NCBI GenBank assembly: GCA_015680685.1
Contig: MNCI01033529.1
Span: forward strand, 654,579 to 718,578
Origin: Gnetum montanum
Taxonomy: Eukaryota > Streptophyta > Gnetopsida > Gnetales > Gnetaceae
Direction: 5' to 3'
Length of the DNA stretch: 64,000 bases
Part shown: in pieces, positions 44,836 to 55,439 of the stretch
Position numbering within the stretch: the first letter of the stretch is position 1
Layout of the letters: every line of letters starts with the position of its first letter
The notes under the pieces: model-generated
Databases searched by the model: none
What the model saw: only the letters and a program-made list of their open reading frames with translations
What the model was told of the DNA's origin: nothing
Position numbers and translations under genes: made by a program

Positions 44836-47800
44836 ATGCTTTCATCTCATGTTGGCAGGTTGAGCAAAATAATGGAAATCCATCATAATCTCTCCACATC
44901 CCTAACGTTAGCAAGTTCACATGGCAAACTTGCAAGACATTTGAACCCCAACCTAATCGACTGGGGGTCAACCAAAACTAGCACTATAGTAGCCTTAGAA
45001 GCATTCCTAGACTGGCCCGAGCATCTGGTCCAAACCCTAGACTTAGAGGCTAGGGATGTATTTAAGGATCCTCTCATTGAAACACCTGTGACCATGTCCA
45101 AGGGGGAGGTAAAAATGTTAAAACGAAGCTCCCTCCTAGACGCACAGATGCATGAAAACGTAGCCAAGATTCTGCAAGAAAACATCAATGTCTTCGCATG
45201 GTTGATTTAGCACAACATCATCCTAGACCTGTGCATGACGACAGTTAAGCAGAAAACCCTCAAAGTTAAGCTGGAAATCACACTAGCTGTGAAGGATGAA
45301 ATCACCAAGCTATACCAAGCTAGTTTCATCGACACAGTTGATTACTCAGAATGGGTGTCCAACATCATTGTGGTTTTGAAGAAAATAGGAGGAATACGAA
45401 TCTGTATAGACTTTTGGGACTTGAACAAAGTAATGATCAAGGATGATTTCCCACTTCCAAGCATTGATCAACTCATCGACACCATAGCTAGTCATGCTTT
45501 GCTATCCTTCATGGATGGTTTCTTTGGATACAATCAAATCTGCATCAACCTAGAGCACCAGCTGACAACAACCTTCATGACCCCATGGGGTACCCTCTAC
45601 TACACCATGATGCCTTTTGGGCTTAAGAACATTAGAGCAACCTACCAACGAGCCATGACCTACATTTTTAGGGACTATATCCTAGAAACATTAAACGACT
45701 ACGTGGATGATATAGTAGTCAAATCCAAAGAGGTAGCTAATCACCCACACAATCTAGGGGTAGTCCTCAAGTGCTATCAAAAGCACGACTTACACCTCAA
45801 TCCTAAGAAGTGTGTCTTTGATGTGAAAACCGGATGCATGTTAGGGTTCATGGTATTGGAGGCTGGAATATGGGTGGACCCTGACAAAGTCAAGGCCATC
45901 GTTAATCTAGTGCCTCCCACATATCTTAAGGAGTTACGCGGCTTGCAAGGGAGGGTGCAATTCATTTGAAGGTTTATAGCAAGGTTGACCGACAAGTTAC
46001 ATCCCATGTAACATCTTCTAAAGAAGGGGGTTAACTTCGAGTGGACAACTGAGTGTCAATAGTCCTTCGATGATCTAAAGAATGAGCTTTTATACCTTCC
46101 AACTATGCATTTTCCACAAAGGGATAAACCCTTCTTCATCTACCTCACCACCACCAACACATCTATCATGGCACTGCTATGTTAGAAATGAGATGATGGG
46201 TCTGAGGTACCAGTGTATTATTTAAGCCATGCACTAATAGCACACGAGGTGAAATACAATGAAGTAGAGAGGAATTGCTTTGCCTTAGTGTTCACACTAG
46301 AAAAGTGTAGGCATTACCTATTTTGCAGTACAACCAACATCATTTGCAAAAGTAACATACTCCAGTGTATCACTAACAACCTATACGAAAGTAGCCATAG
46401 AGTTCAATTTACACTATGTAAGTCAATCGTCAATGAAGGGTCAAGCCATAGTGACCCAACTCACAGCCTTGCCAGTCGACGACCAAGCAACCATAGACCC
46501 CGAATTCCCAGACGAGCACATTGGCATTATCAACATCATCCCATCACATGTTGAAGTCACTTTACACTTTGATAGTGCCTCAACTGCACAAGGAGGTAGT
46601 GTAGCTGCCTTCATCATGTTCCCTTCTGGGGAAATGCACCCATCTGCTTATCATTTTGTATTCCCTTGCACCAACAACGTGGCGAAATACGAGGGGCTAC
46701 TTAGAGGCCTCTTAGCTACCTGAGCATTATGCATACAACACCTAGAAATACAAAAAGATTCACAACTAGTTATGAATCAAATCACTAAGCTCTATGCTTG
46801 CAAGGCTACTCACCTACAATCCTACTGCAACCTAGCAAAAAGCCTGCTTAAACAATTTAAGACCACAGATGTGCAACATGTGCCACACAACCAGAACACT
46901 GTGGCAGATGCCTTAGCTACCCTTGCATTAAACATTCCATCACACTCATTTGCAAACCTACCAACTTCAATTATCGAATGCACTAAGCCTATCACTTAGG
47001 TGGAACATGTGGCCTTTATTAGTGCTGCAGATACCCAAGAGTTGTATGCCAACATTAAAGCTTATCTACAACACGGTAAAACCCCAGGTGGATTGACATC
47101 TTCCCAAAGAGATGAAATTCATAAGCATGCCCGACAATATGTGCTCATGGGGAATGATGTCCTATGCCCACGTTCCTATGATGGGATACTACTGGCATGT
47201 GTGGGTGTGAAGCAGGCATAGAAGGTAGTTAGTGAAGTGCATGAGGGATTGTGTGGTGGACACATAGCACCCAGGGCTATGGCTGTAAAAATTAGATACC
47301 TAGGATAGTATTGGCCCCACATGGATCATGACTGCTTATCAAAAGTCAAGACGTGTGACACATGCCAGAGATATGCAAATCTCATACATGTGCCACCTGT
47401 GGACCTACACCCAACACAAATCACGTGGCCTTTTCAACGATCGGGACTAAACCTTGTAGGATCCATTACACCTAATTCCTCCACAGGGCATAGTTTCATT
47501 ATCACCACCACTGAGTATTTTACTAAGTGGGTAAAAGATATCCCCCTAAGGAAGACAACATCTCAGAATATCTACAACTTTATCTTGGACAACATCGTAA
47601 CTAGGTTTGGGCTTCCAACGACTATTGTGATCGACAATGGGCCACAGTTCAGTAGTACAAAAACTCGAACCTTCTGCAGCAACTTAGGCATTAAGAAATC
47701 ATTCTCCTCCCACTATTACCTGCAGGTGAATGGACAAGTAGAGGCTATAAATAAGTCCATCATCAACTTGCTAAAGCAGATGCTTAGCAACAACAAGAGG

Positions 47801-48283
47801 CAATGACATGAGTAGATCCTTTACATTCTGTGGGCCTATAGGACGACATGTAGAACCACAACAAGTAAGACTCCTTACAGCCTTGTTTATGGAACTGAAG
47901 CTATGTTGCCTCTTAAGTTGCAGGTATCATCACTCTAGATGATCCTATCTGACATCATGAGCGAAGCCTAGAATAACAAGTCACGGATCATCAACCTCGG
48001 CTCAATAGAAGAGGAGTGCATGCAAACGCTGGGATGCATCGAGCGCTACCAGAGTAAGAAGTAGCAAAAGCACCATGAAGACCCATATCAGTGGCTAGTG
48101 CAGAAGGAAGACCTCATCCTCAAGGTCGTCCATGAGCACATGAGCAAATTCTCAGCCAACTAGGAAGGTCCTTACATAGTCACTAAAGCCTTCGGGAATG
48201 GAGCCTTCAAGCTAGCAGACATGGACGACAACGAGTTTGCCAACCCGGTGAATCACTTGTACCTCAAGCCGTTCTACATCTGA
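44836..48283 (+). pseudogene. RT-RNase H-integrase of element 3 (decayed)
   Basis: From MLSSHVGRLSK at 44836 the frame gives DWPEHLVQTLDLEARDV and KILQENINVFAWLI, the usual lead-in of Tat RT. RT includes IRICIDFWDLNKV, FGYNQICI and the catalytic NDYVDDIVVKSKE (about 45700). RNase H shows LHFDSAST, NNVAKYEGLL and TVADALATLA. The integrase finger CDTCQRYANLIHV is followed by the core, where the first Asp is changed (SGLNLVGSI). The second and third catalytic residues survive in VIDNGPQFSS and NGQVEAINKS. The C-terminus NPVNHLYLKPFYI ends with TGA at 48281. Stops at 45208, 45967 and other places show it is dead. Residue choice fits the Tat/Ogre group of Ty3/gypsy. Confidence 0.9.
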
Positions 48284-48309
48284 GTGCATGGAACGAGCAA
48301 GCAACCATC

Positions 48310-48735
48310 TGCTACAATGTGAAACTGGCATAGGCTCGCTAACGTCCACTACGACGTTAAACTGGCATGGCTACAAAAGCGTCTGCTATGATGATAAACT
48401 GGAAACAGCATCGAGTAGCATCCACAATGACGTTAAACTAGCAGCATGGAGTAGCATCCGCAATGACGTTAAACTAGTAGCATCGAGCAACATCCACTAT
48501 GATGATAATATGGCAGTAACAACATGCAACGTCTGCTACGATGTTAAACTGGCGACGACCATCCGCTATGATGTAAAACTGGCACAGTTAGTCTGCTATG
48601 ACTCTAAATTGGCATGACACATCCACTATGACGTTAAACTAGCATGTACAGTCTGCTGGGATCTTAAGCTAGCAGTACGGTCCATTGGGACCTTAAACCA
48701 GCACACAGTCTACCAAGACCTTAAACTGGGTTCGT
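48310..48735 (+). repeat. Terminal repeat block TR3 of element 3
   Basis: About fourteen units around GTCCGCTATGATGTTAAACTGGCA, spaced 24-45 bases, directly after the integrase stop. The orientation relative to the element equals that of TR1 and TR2, and of TR3 in element 2. Confidence 0.85.
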
Positions 48736-49805
48736 GTCACATCCCCAAAATGCACTAACACCAAATACACATCAAACGAATGGGTGGAATGTCGATGCTC
48801 GGGTGGGTCATCGCAGCTCCAGAACATAGTTCACAACATAATGGGAACGTAGTCTAGAACATATGACATGCTGCCACCCTTGGCATCATGCTGATCCTCC
48901 AGAGATGTCGTATGACATCACATTGGCCCTTCGGACCTACAGTCGCCATGGCCCATCGCCTTGATGGTAGTTCCTTGACTAGTGCCTGCCGCTGGAGTTC
49001 CAGCAATATTGTGGGCCAGCAACAATATTGTTATCCTCCAGCCCCCTGCCAAATCCTCAGCTCGCACGATGTTTAGCTATGTGGTAGTTGATCCCATAGC
49101 TGAACTGAGAATGCATGCCTTTGGTAGGGATTCTAGAGCATTTGCACTTAGGGTGACTATCGGAACCTCCGACGCCAACTCCTCCATGCAGATGCTACCA
49201 AGGCCATTATTGACCTTCCTGCTTTGGACACCACATGCCAAAAGGTGCCCAAAGAGCTTCAACAACTTCCGCAACTAGCAAGACCTTTTTCCTCACTAGT
49301 CAAGGGCACATCTTGCCAAAGCAGCAAATGCTACAGCATCGCGAAGTGAGTGCCTCAAGTAGCTTGACTACTTTAGAGTGTAAATCCCATGACATGTGTA
49401 AGATAGCTCGCCACATGCGAAATATCAATGCAAACTCCATGATATGCGTAACACAACTCGCTGCATGGAAAGCACCTGTAGGTGGATCAAAACCCTACAT
49501 GGATGTAACGTAACTCATCCAGGGAAAGATGCTTGTCCTATAGGAGGTCAAAAGCTAGTGAAAGCAAAGGTGAAAATGCACATGAGTCCCTCATGAGCAC
49601 TCCGATGAGGGACTCCACAAAACATCATCTTTTTCCTTCTCCTATGCCTCCTTCCTCCCTGCTTCGCCTTTTCCTTCCAATGTAACACTCTGAAGCATGA
49701 CAAAGTGATGTCCCAACACTCACCAAGTGGCAATGTTAGCATTCTGTCTTCCATGGTGTTTCATTTTCTTTGTCAACGTCTATCGAGCACGCCCTCCAGA
49801 CATCG
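48736..49805 (+). other. 3' untranslated region of element 3
   Basis: It starts with GGGTTCGTGTCACATCCCC, matched in element 2 by the reverse of GGATGTGCCACGAACC near 24530. No conserved frame is present; the longest open frames are not shared with element 2. The last 80 bases (TTTCTTTGTCAACGTC, CCTCCAGACATCGAC) are shared with elements 2 and 4 and lead into the polypurine tract. Confidence 0.5.
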
Positions 49806-49820
49806 ACAAAGAGGGTCCAA
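49806..49820 (+). promoter_or_regulatory. Polypurine tract of element 3
   Basis: ACAAAGAGGGTCCAA lies directly before the 3' LTR start; compare GAAAAAGAGGGGCCAA in element 4. Confidence 0.65.
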
Positions 49821-51426
49821 TTAAACACCCGAAAAATTCGAAGTCATTCTAGCTTCACAAAGTCTTGCAATCTGCATAGCGCTATGGCAGTTCTTCAGGA
49901 GGAGAATGCTTTGAATTTAGGCCAACCAGTTCAGCAAATTTTCTACTTTAGGTGTAAACAAGCTCTATGGATCATCCTGCCTGTTTACCTAAGTAGTTTA
50001 CCTAGTCAACGGCTTGCTTAGAAGCAATGCATGGAGTCGTCAGCAGCGTCCAGAATGCGTGAAATGGTTCAGCAAGTTTTCTAAGTCACGAAGTCTGCTA
50101 CGCTACGCTATACCTCACTATGTAGTGTAGCAAGCTTTAGAGAATGATTATAGAATGAAGTGCTACACTGTGTTACGCATTGTAACACAGTGTAGCAAAA
50201 GCAACACAGTCAGTCCCCTCACCCGACTTCAAAGCCCTTCAACAATGTCTCTTTTCGTTAGAAAGCGGTGGACCATGTCTGCTGCTATGCTTCACTGAGC
50301 TACATGGCGCAGCAAGGCATAACAATTCTGTGGAAGTGACAGAAGGCAACTTAAAGGGAGAGATTGGCAAGCTCACAAGTATTGCAGTGCAGGAAGCAAA
50401 GTTTGCAGACTGTCAAAGTTTTTGCGACTAAGGATGGTCACTATGCTACACTACACTATGTAGCGTAGCATAGCATAGCAAGTATGTAGCCCACATGTAG
50501 TGGAATGCACAACAAGATGCTACGCTACGTCGAACATGCTACAATATGAAATATAGCAAAGCATGATGGGTGGTTGCACGACATCAATGCAGTTCATTGG
50601 ATTGAACCATTGGGACATGTCTCCAGATGCTGATGGTGCAATGATGGTGTGGCAGACTCATAGTTACATCATGGAAGGCTTGCATTACAACAGTCATGCT
50701 GGACCAACGGTCATGCCTAGCATGTGCAGCACATACAAGTCAACGTCGGCCCCAAGGCACGTGGCATCCAAACCACCCCTTGCACGTGCCCTTTAGCCCT
50801 ATAAATACCCTGATGAGCAGTGCTCAAACGGTTGGACTATCTCTGGGTTAGCCCTAGAGATTTTGTAACAAAAAATCAAGTTAACATTGCAACCTTGAGC
50901 ATTGTAAGCTTTCTGTTTAACACTGCAAATAGTTAGCATTCTCAGCTGACATTTTGTTTTGTCCCCTTTCTACCACCTTGGTAGAACTTTTGCATTGTTA
51001 GATCCTGAGCCCATGCCCAAGCACATAGCTATTTTTCTCTACACGTCTTGGTTACTCTTAGGATCTCTACACCCCTCAACATTGTGCAACTGACCGTATC
51101 CACCTTGACAGAGCAAACTTGTAACTTCAGAGCGGTGCATTTTTCTAACTGCATTTTACTTTATTTCATACTTATTGTTGTATTTTACACTATTTTCTAT
51201 CTCTCTTGCATTTAAGCATTACTTCACGCTTTCATTTCCACTTTCAAACTACACATTGCAAAAGGCTATATAGACACTGATTAAGTCCCTGTCTGATTGA
51301 CAAGATTATTCAGGGCACCTTATATCCATTTCATCTAGCACGGCCCTCTTGCGGATATGGGGTTGAGACTATTGCAACTGCTGACCTTTCGGTGTTTTCT
51401 AGCTACCGATGTTTTCGATCACTACA
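49821..51426 (+). repeat. 3' LTR of element 3
   Basis: It starts TTAAACACCCG (TG changed to TT) and ends GATCACTACA. TATA box at 50800. Palindromes of the GCTACGCTA type are near 50098-50130, 50162-50196 and 50437-50480, at the same relative places as in the 5' LTR but with different C/T choices. Confidence 0.85.
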
Positions 51427-52671
51427 GGTTGGCTACAACAGCTGTATGGATGTTACGCTATAGCTGCATGCTATATTGCCTTGACCGCCATTGTTGTGAT
51501 GCCTTGTTGTAGGGGTTTGGGTGATTCTGGACAGCTTAGCGCATGCGTAGCGTACTGCCTTGAGGAGGGTTTGACCATCTATGAGATTTGACATTATGAC
51601 ACATGTTTAATGTAGTAGTATAGTGTGAGTTATTTTGTATGGCAAGAGTATGGTTGAGATGTCTACAGCACAGTGAATTCTTTCTTTTTTGAATTTTGGT
51701 AATGTTTTTATAATAGTATGTCGGTGTGTCGTAAGGTCTGTTAAGTTTGTCACATTGCTACACTGTTGAATTTGTAACACCACTACATTGCTGGATTTAT
51801 TTCTGTTAAGTTTGCTATGTTGCCATGCACATCATGGTAATGTGTTGCCATGCACATTATTCTTGTTCATTTGCTATGTTACTTGTCATGCATTTGCATC
51901 TAAGTGTTGTTGCATTGTGTGAGGCTTGATGACTATGCTACGCTGCAAGTATCATGTTGCTACATCACCTATGATTTTTTATTCTATCTTTTTATTTTTA
52001 TTAAAGAGATATGCAGCTAAGAGATTATGCTACGCTACATGCAAAGAAAGTATCATGCTATGCTATATGCAATCAGAGGGTTACACTACACTACATGTAA
52101 ACTTCACCCATACACAGTGTTAACATTTGATGCTTCATTACATAGGGTCATATTGAAGCCCATCCTAATTATCCTAGAGATTATGGGAGTCCTATGTTGC
52201 CTTAGCAAACTAGTGGCCAATGTCCGTCCTCCCCACGCATGTGTGGGGCAGTAGGTGGTCTAGTTCTAGGAGGGTGCATGGGACTTCTTACATTTCCTTC
52301 TCCACCATTTTAGTGTGATTGTTTGTTCACACATAATAGCAGAGACAATAGCCACAATCACAGAAACCCTATTGCCCAGGGCAAATCAAGGTATTCTGAA
52401 ATTTTTAATTGATGGGTCAATCGGAGGCAATCGGGTAGAAGATTCTAACCAGCACCCAAAAATCTTGAGACACTTAAGTTGGATTTGGGAGATGCTTGAG
52501 TATAAGTGCTATCACTTATACAACACGTAATTCATTGCCCATCATATGGGCATTTGCTTTCAGAACCCACCTGGAATCGTTTATTTTGCCAGCGGGTGAG
52601 TTCTGTGAAGGTTTTTTATTACATTGTGTAATCCATGCTATGATAGACACAAGTATTACCAGTGTATATAT

Positions 52672-52699
52672 NNNNNNNNNNNNNNNNNNNNNNNNNNNN
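52672..52699. other. Assembly gap (N run)
   Basis: Twenty-eight N between exons 2 and 3 of the antisense gene of element 2. The true length may differ. Confidence 0.95.
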
Positions 52700-54359
52700 A
52701 TTATGTTTTGGCAGGTTTTTTATTGACAAGAGTGGTCTCCATGGTGATATAGATGCCTTGGCATTGGCATAGATGGCCCTACAGGAGTTTTCCTTTACTG
52801 GGAATGTGCATGTTGGCGTAATAGGCCAATTTGGGGATGAGTTCAGAACCTATTCGACTTGGTATCCAAATTTTATGAAAAGTGTAAAGAAATTGGTTGG
52901 TTGGATAGGGAGTGAGAATCCCTTAGGCCACTCACCATTGAAGACGTGTTGGTGGATCTCCCATCATTTCCCATGCCATTTAAACCTGGTACACTAAACT
53001 ATGAATTCACTGTTGAATGTTCGAGTGATGTATTATATTTTTTTTGCTAACATTTTTCTTTTATTTTGCAAACATTTCAATGGTGAGGAAATCCCAAGAG
53101 GTGACTTTGATCACCTCTAGGTGCAACGTAACCAACCTCTTTTTCAAGTATGGGGAGGTGGAGGAGACCCACTATTGACTCTACAATGGGGCCCCAACCA
53201 TGCTTGTCCACAAACTTCAAGAGGTTGGGCTCATGGACTTATTATTGGCCATAAACTTGAACGTCCCACCTACCAAAATGCTTTCCATAGCCAACTCCTT
53301 CTCCAAGAAAGTGGACCGCTTCCACACGTGTTCACGATGTGCAAGTGGTGTTTGAAATCAACGACCAACTATTTGTAGATCTTTTTGGTGTCCCTTCTGA
53401 TGGTCTCCCCATAGGAGAAAAAATCAAGAAAGATGCAAACCATCAAGGGGACATTGAGGAGTGGCTAGGGGCATCAAAGGACCAAAAGGGGATCTACATT
53501 GAAAAGGTCAAGCTATGGGTAGCCAAAACGAGTTACCCTGTCTTCCGTGCCTGTGCCTTCCCTAAGCTACTCTCCTAAGGAAAAATCCTTGGAATTGAGC
53601 AGGCTTGGATAATGAGGGATGTCATGGAAAAGGGAACTCATTAAAATTGGGAAAAACACCTTTGCAAAGGCTTGAAGGCTGAAATGGTCAAGCTCCGTAG
53701 GAAGCTTGAGTCTTGTTTCAATGTGCATCATGCCTTCTTCATAGCTTGCTTAAGACATTTTACAGAATTCTTGGTAGTTCGTGAGAATGGTGTTTGGGTA
53801 CTACAAGATCATAACTAGATTTTCAAACTATGGATTTGCCAAGTCTTCCATATCACTCGATCTCAGGACCCCCCTAGAAGCTATTGGGGAATCATTTTCA
53901 ATGACTACCAAGGATCGGGTGGCATGCAACTTTCATGCCCAGGACAGCATGGGAGAGGCACCCCACATTACCACCAATAGTGTGACAAGGGGGGAATGCC
54001 TCATTGCAGAGATAGTGACATCTAAGTTCCAAAGCAAGAGGTCTCTCCCAGCTGAGGAACCTCCTTGCACAAATGTGGAAAGAGGGAAGAGGCTGCAGCT
54101 CAAACTTTGTAGAGTACAGCCTTCGATTGGTAAGTGTTTTATTTTTTTCTTTTGGTTAACGTTCACTATGCTATGTTATGCTAGGTAGCATTGTTCAACG
54201 TAGTATCTACTTTGAATTGGTATTATTTGCTTACTGTGACTATGATTTATTGGTAGAGGAAGAAGAGGAAGAAGGGGAAGAATAGGTGGTGGCCCTCACG
54301 AAAGGGGTAACTGGCGAAAACGAACAGGTTAGGGTCCTAGCTGATGAATAAGGGGGCCC

Positions 54360-54490
54360 TACTATTGAAGAAAGGGCCTCCATAGGTGAGGAAGAGGCCC
54401 CTGTTGATGAAGAGGAGGCCCCTGTCGATGAAGAGGAGGCCCCTACTAATGAGGAGGAGGCTCATGGAAATTAGGAAGAGGCCCTTGTTG
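54360..54490 (+). repeat. Coding minisatellite in the antisense gene
   Basis: GATGAAGAGGAGGCCCCTGT and variants repeat about five times (27-30 bases each), encoding an acidic EEEAPVD-type repeat. Element 3 has a shorter, more diverged version near 40930-41060. Confidence 0.65.
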
Positions 54491-55179
54491 ATGACCCTTT
54501 TGAGGAGAGTAGTTCAGTACCGAAGGGGCACATGAGCATTGAGGATGTTGCTACGTTATTGAGTCAGCTAGAAGGAGAGGGGATTCATTTTGATGCTGGT
54601 GAGTTTAACCACATATTTGATAGTGTGCCAATGGGTGACTCCCCTGCTATCACTCTTGAGGGTTTGCTGGGTAAGAGCTTTACACTGTCATTTACAGAGG
54701 AGGAGAAAGTTGTAGCAAGCACTGATCTTGGAGACAGGAATTGGGCCAATATTACAGAGGAGGAGATCTTGCAATGCTTGGTGGCAAGCATGGATCGGAT
54801 ACCCCCCAAGACAGACATAGGGCCATCTCGGGTTAGTCATTCTTTTGGTGTTTTGAAAATTTATTTTATTCAAGTCCTTATTGTAGCTTTAACTAACTAT
54901 TTCATTTTCCCTATGGTATAGAGTCTAGATGAAAACACAAGACCTAATGAGGTAGGGGACGATGGAGCCGGTGAAGGGTCATAGTGTAGCAATAGAGAAT
55001 TTTATTTGGATTCTTGCAAAGAATGTTGCAAACATTATTGATTAACATTTTGTATGAGAAAAAAGAAACATGGAATATGAAGAGATTTATTTCAATTTGA
55101 CTTATGTGTTGTATATTTTTTTATTTTGTTCTTTATTCTATTTTTTTATTGATTAATCAAACTCCTTGGGAGCATCTCG

Positions 55180-55275
55180 TTTTAGTTTTAGGCCATTTCG
55201 GGCCACCGCATGATGGTAAGAAAATTTTTTGCTAGTTTTAGGCCTTAACGGGCCATGGCATGATGTAAACAGTGG
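55180..55275 (-). repeat. Repeat block TR1 of element 2, after gag
   Basis: Two units only, read on the minus strand as GGCCCGAAATGGCCTAAAACTA and GGCCCGTTAAGGCCTAAAACTAGC. The same motif and relative place (between gag and antisense gene) as in element 3, where about ten copies stand. Confidence 0.65.
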
Positions 55276-55439
55276 ACGTGATGTGAACGGTTTAAAGAAT
55301 GAGGCAGAAACTTAGCGTAAATGAAGGAATATGGGGCAAATAAAGAATAAACATATGATGAGTGTTAATCATGTCAGAAGCAGTGGAGTTGTTACGCTAT
55401 GCAAGTAGTGATCATCCTTGCAACTGCTTTCTAACCCAT

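Larger units (their letters stand above)
32829..51426 (+). mobile_element. Giant Ty3/gypsy element 3 (Tat-like), full structure
   Basis: An LTR pair (32829-34445, 49821-51426) bounds an 18.6 kb element. Order on the plus strand: 5' LTR, primer site 34452, gag-protease 34994-38823, repeat block TR1, antisense gene 43859-39474, repeat block TR2, RT/RNase H/integrase 44836-48283, repeat block TR3, 3' region, polypurine tract, 3' LTR. GTTGG flanks it on both sides (32823-32827 and 51428-51432) with one extra base between each LTR end and the duplication. The flanks join two parts of intron 1 of the antisense gene of element 2. In about 335 aligned bases downstream of the TATA box I counted about 45 differences between the LTRs, mostly transitions. 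Confidence 0.88.
52146..54984 (+). pseudogene. Antisense gene, exons 2 to last, element 2
   Basis: Continuation of exon 1 (32590-32708) beyond the element 3 insertion. Exon 2, 52146-52595 (450 nt), reads KPILIILEIMGVLCCLSKLV, WDFLHFLLHHFSVIVCS, LPRANQGILKFLIDGSIGG and SWIWEMLEYKCYH, the FCP1/NIF-like HAD layout with Glu at the nucleophile position and no DD motif. Exon 3 is 52715-52988 (GFFIDKSGLHGDIDALALA), with a 28-base assembly gap in the intron before it. Exon 4 is about 53083-54129 (EEWLGASKDQKG, FLVVRENGVW). Exon 5, 54257-54831, has acidic repeats (EEEAPVDEEEAP) and DRNWANITEEEILQCLVASM, matching RPWVDISTEEVWHHLGLSLD in element 3. The last exon ends at 54984. Coiled-coil exons seen in element 3 are missing. 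Stops make it inactive. Confidence 0.65.

Noticed and set aside
44836-48283. Integrated pararetrovirus (caulimovirid) instead of a gypsy element
   Set aside because: Integrase, LTRs, primer site, polypurine tract and target duplications are present, and no movement-protein motif is seen.
48310-48735. CRISPR-like array
   Set aside because: Units are imperfect, spacing is irregular, and the block is part of a eukaryotic retrotransposon.
52715-52988. NYN-type nuclease domain in exon 3 of the antisense gene
   Set aside because: IDKSGLHGDIDALALA looked similar at first, but no acidic catalytic pattern follows, and its place after the HAD-like exon fits the C-terminal part of that fold.
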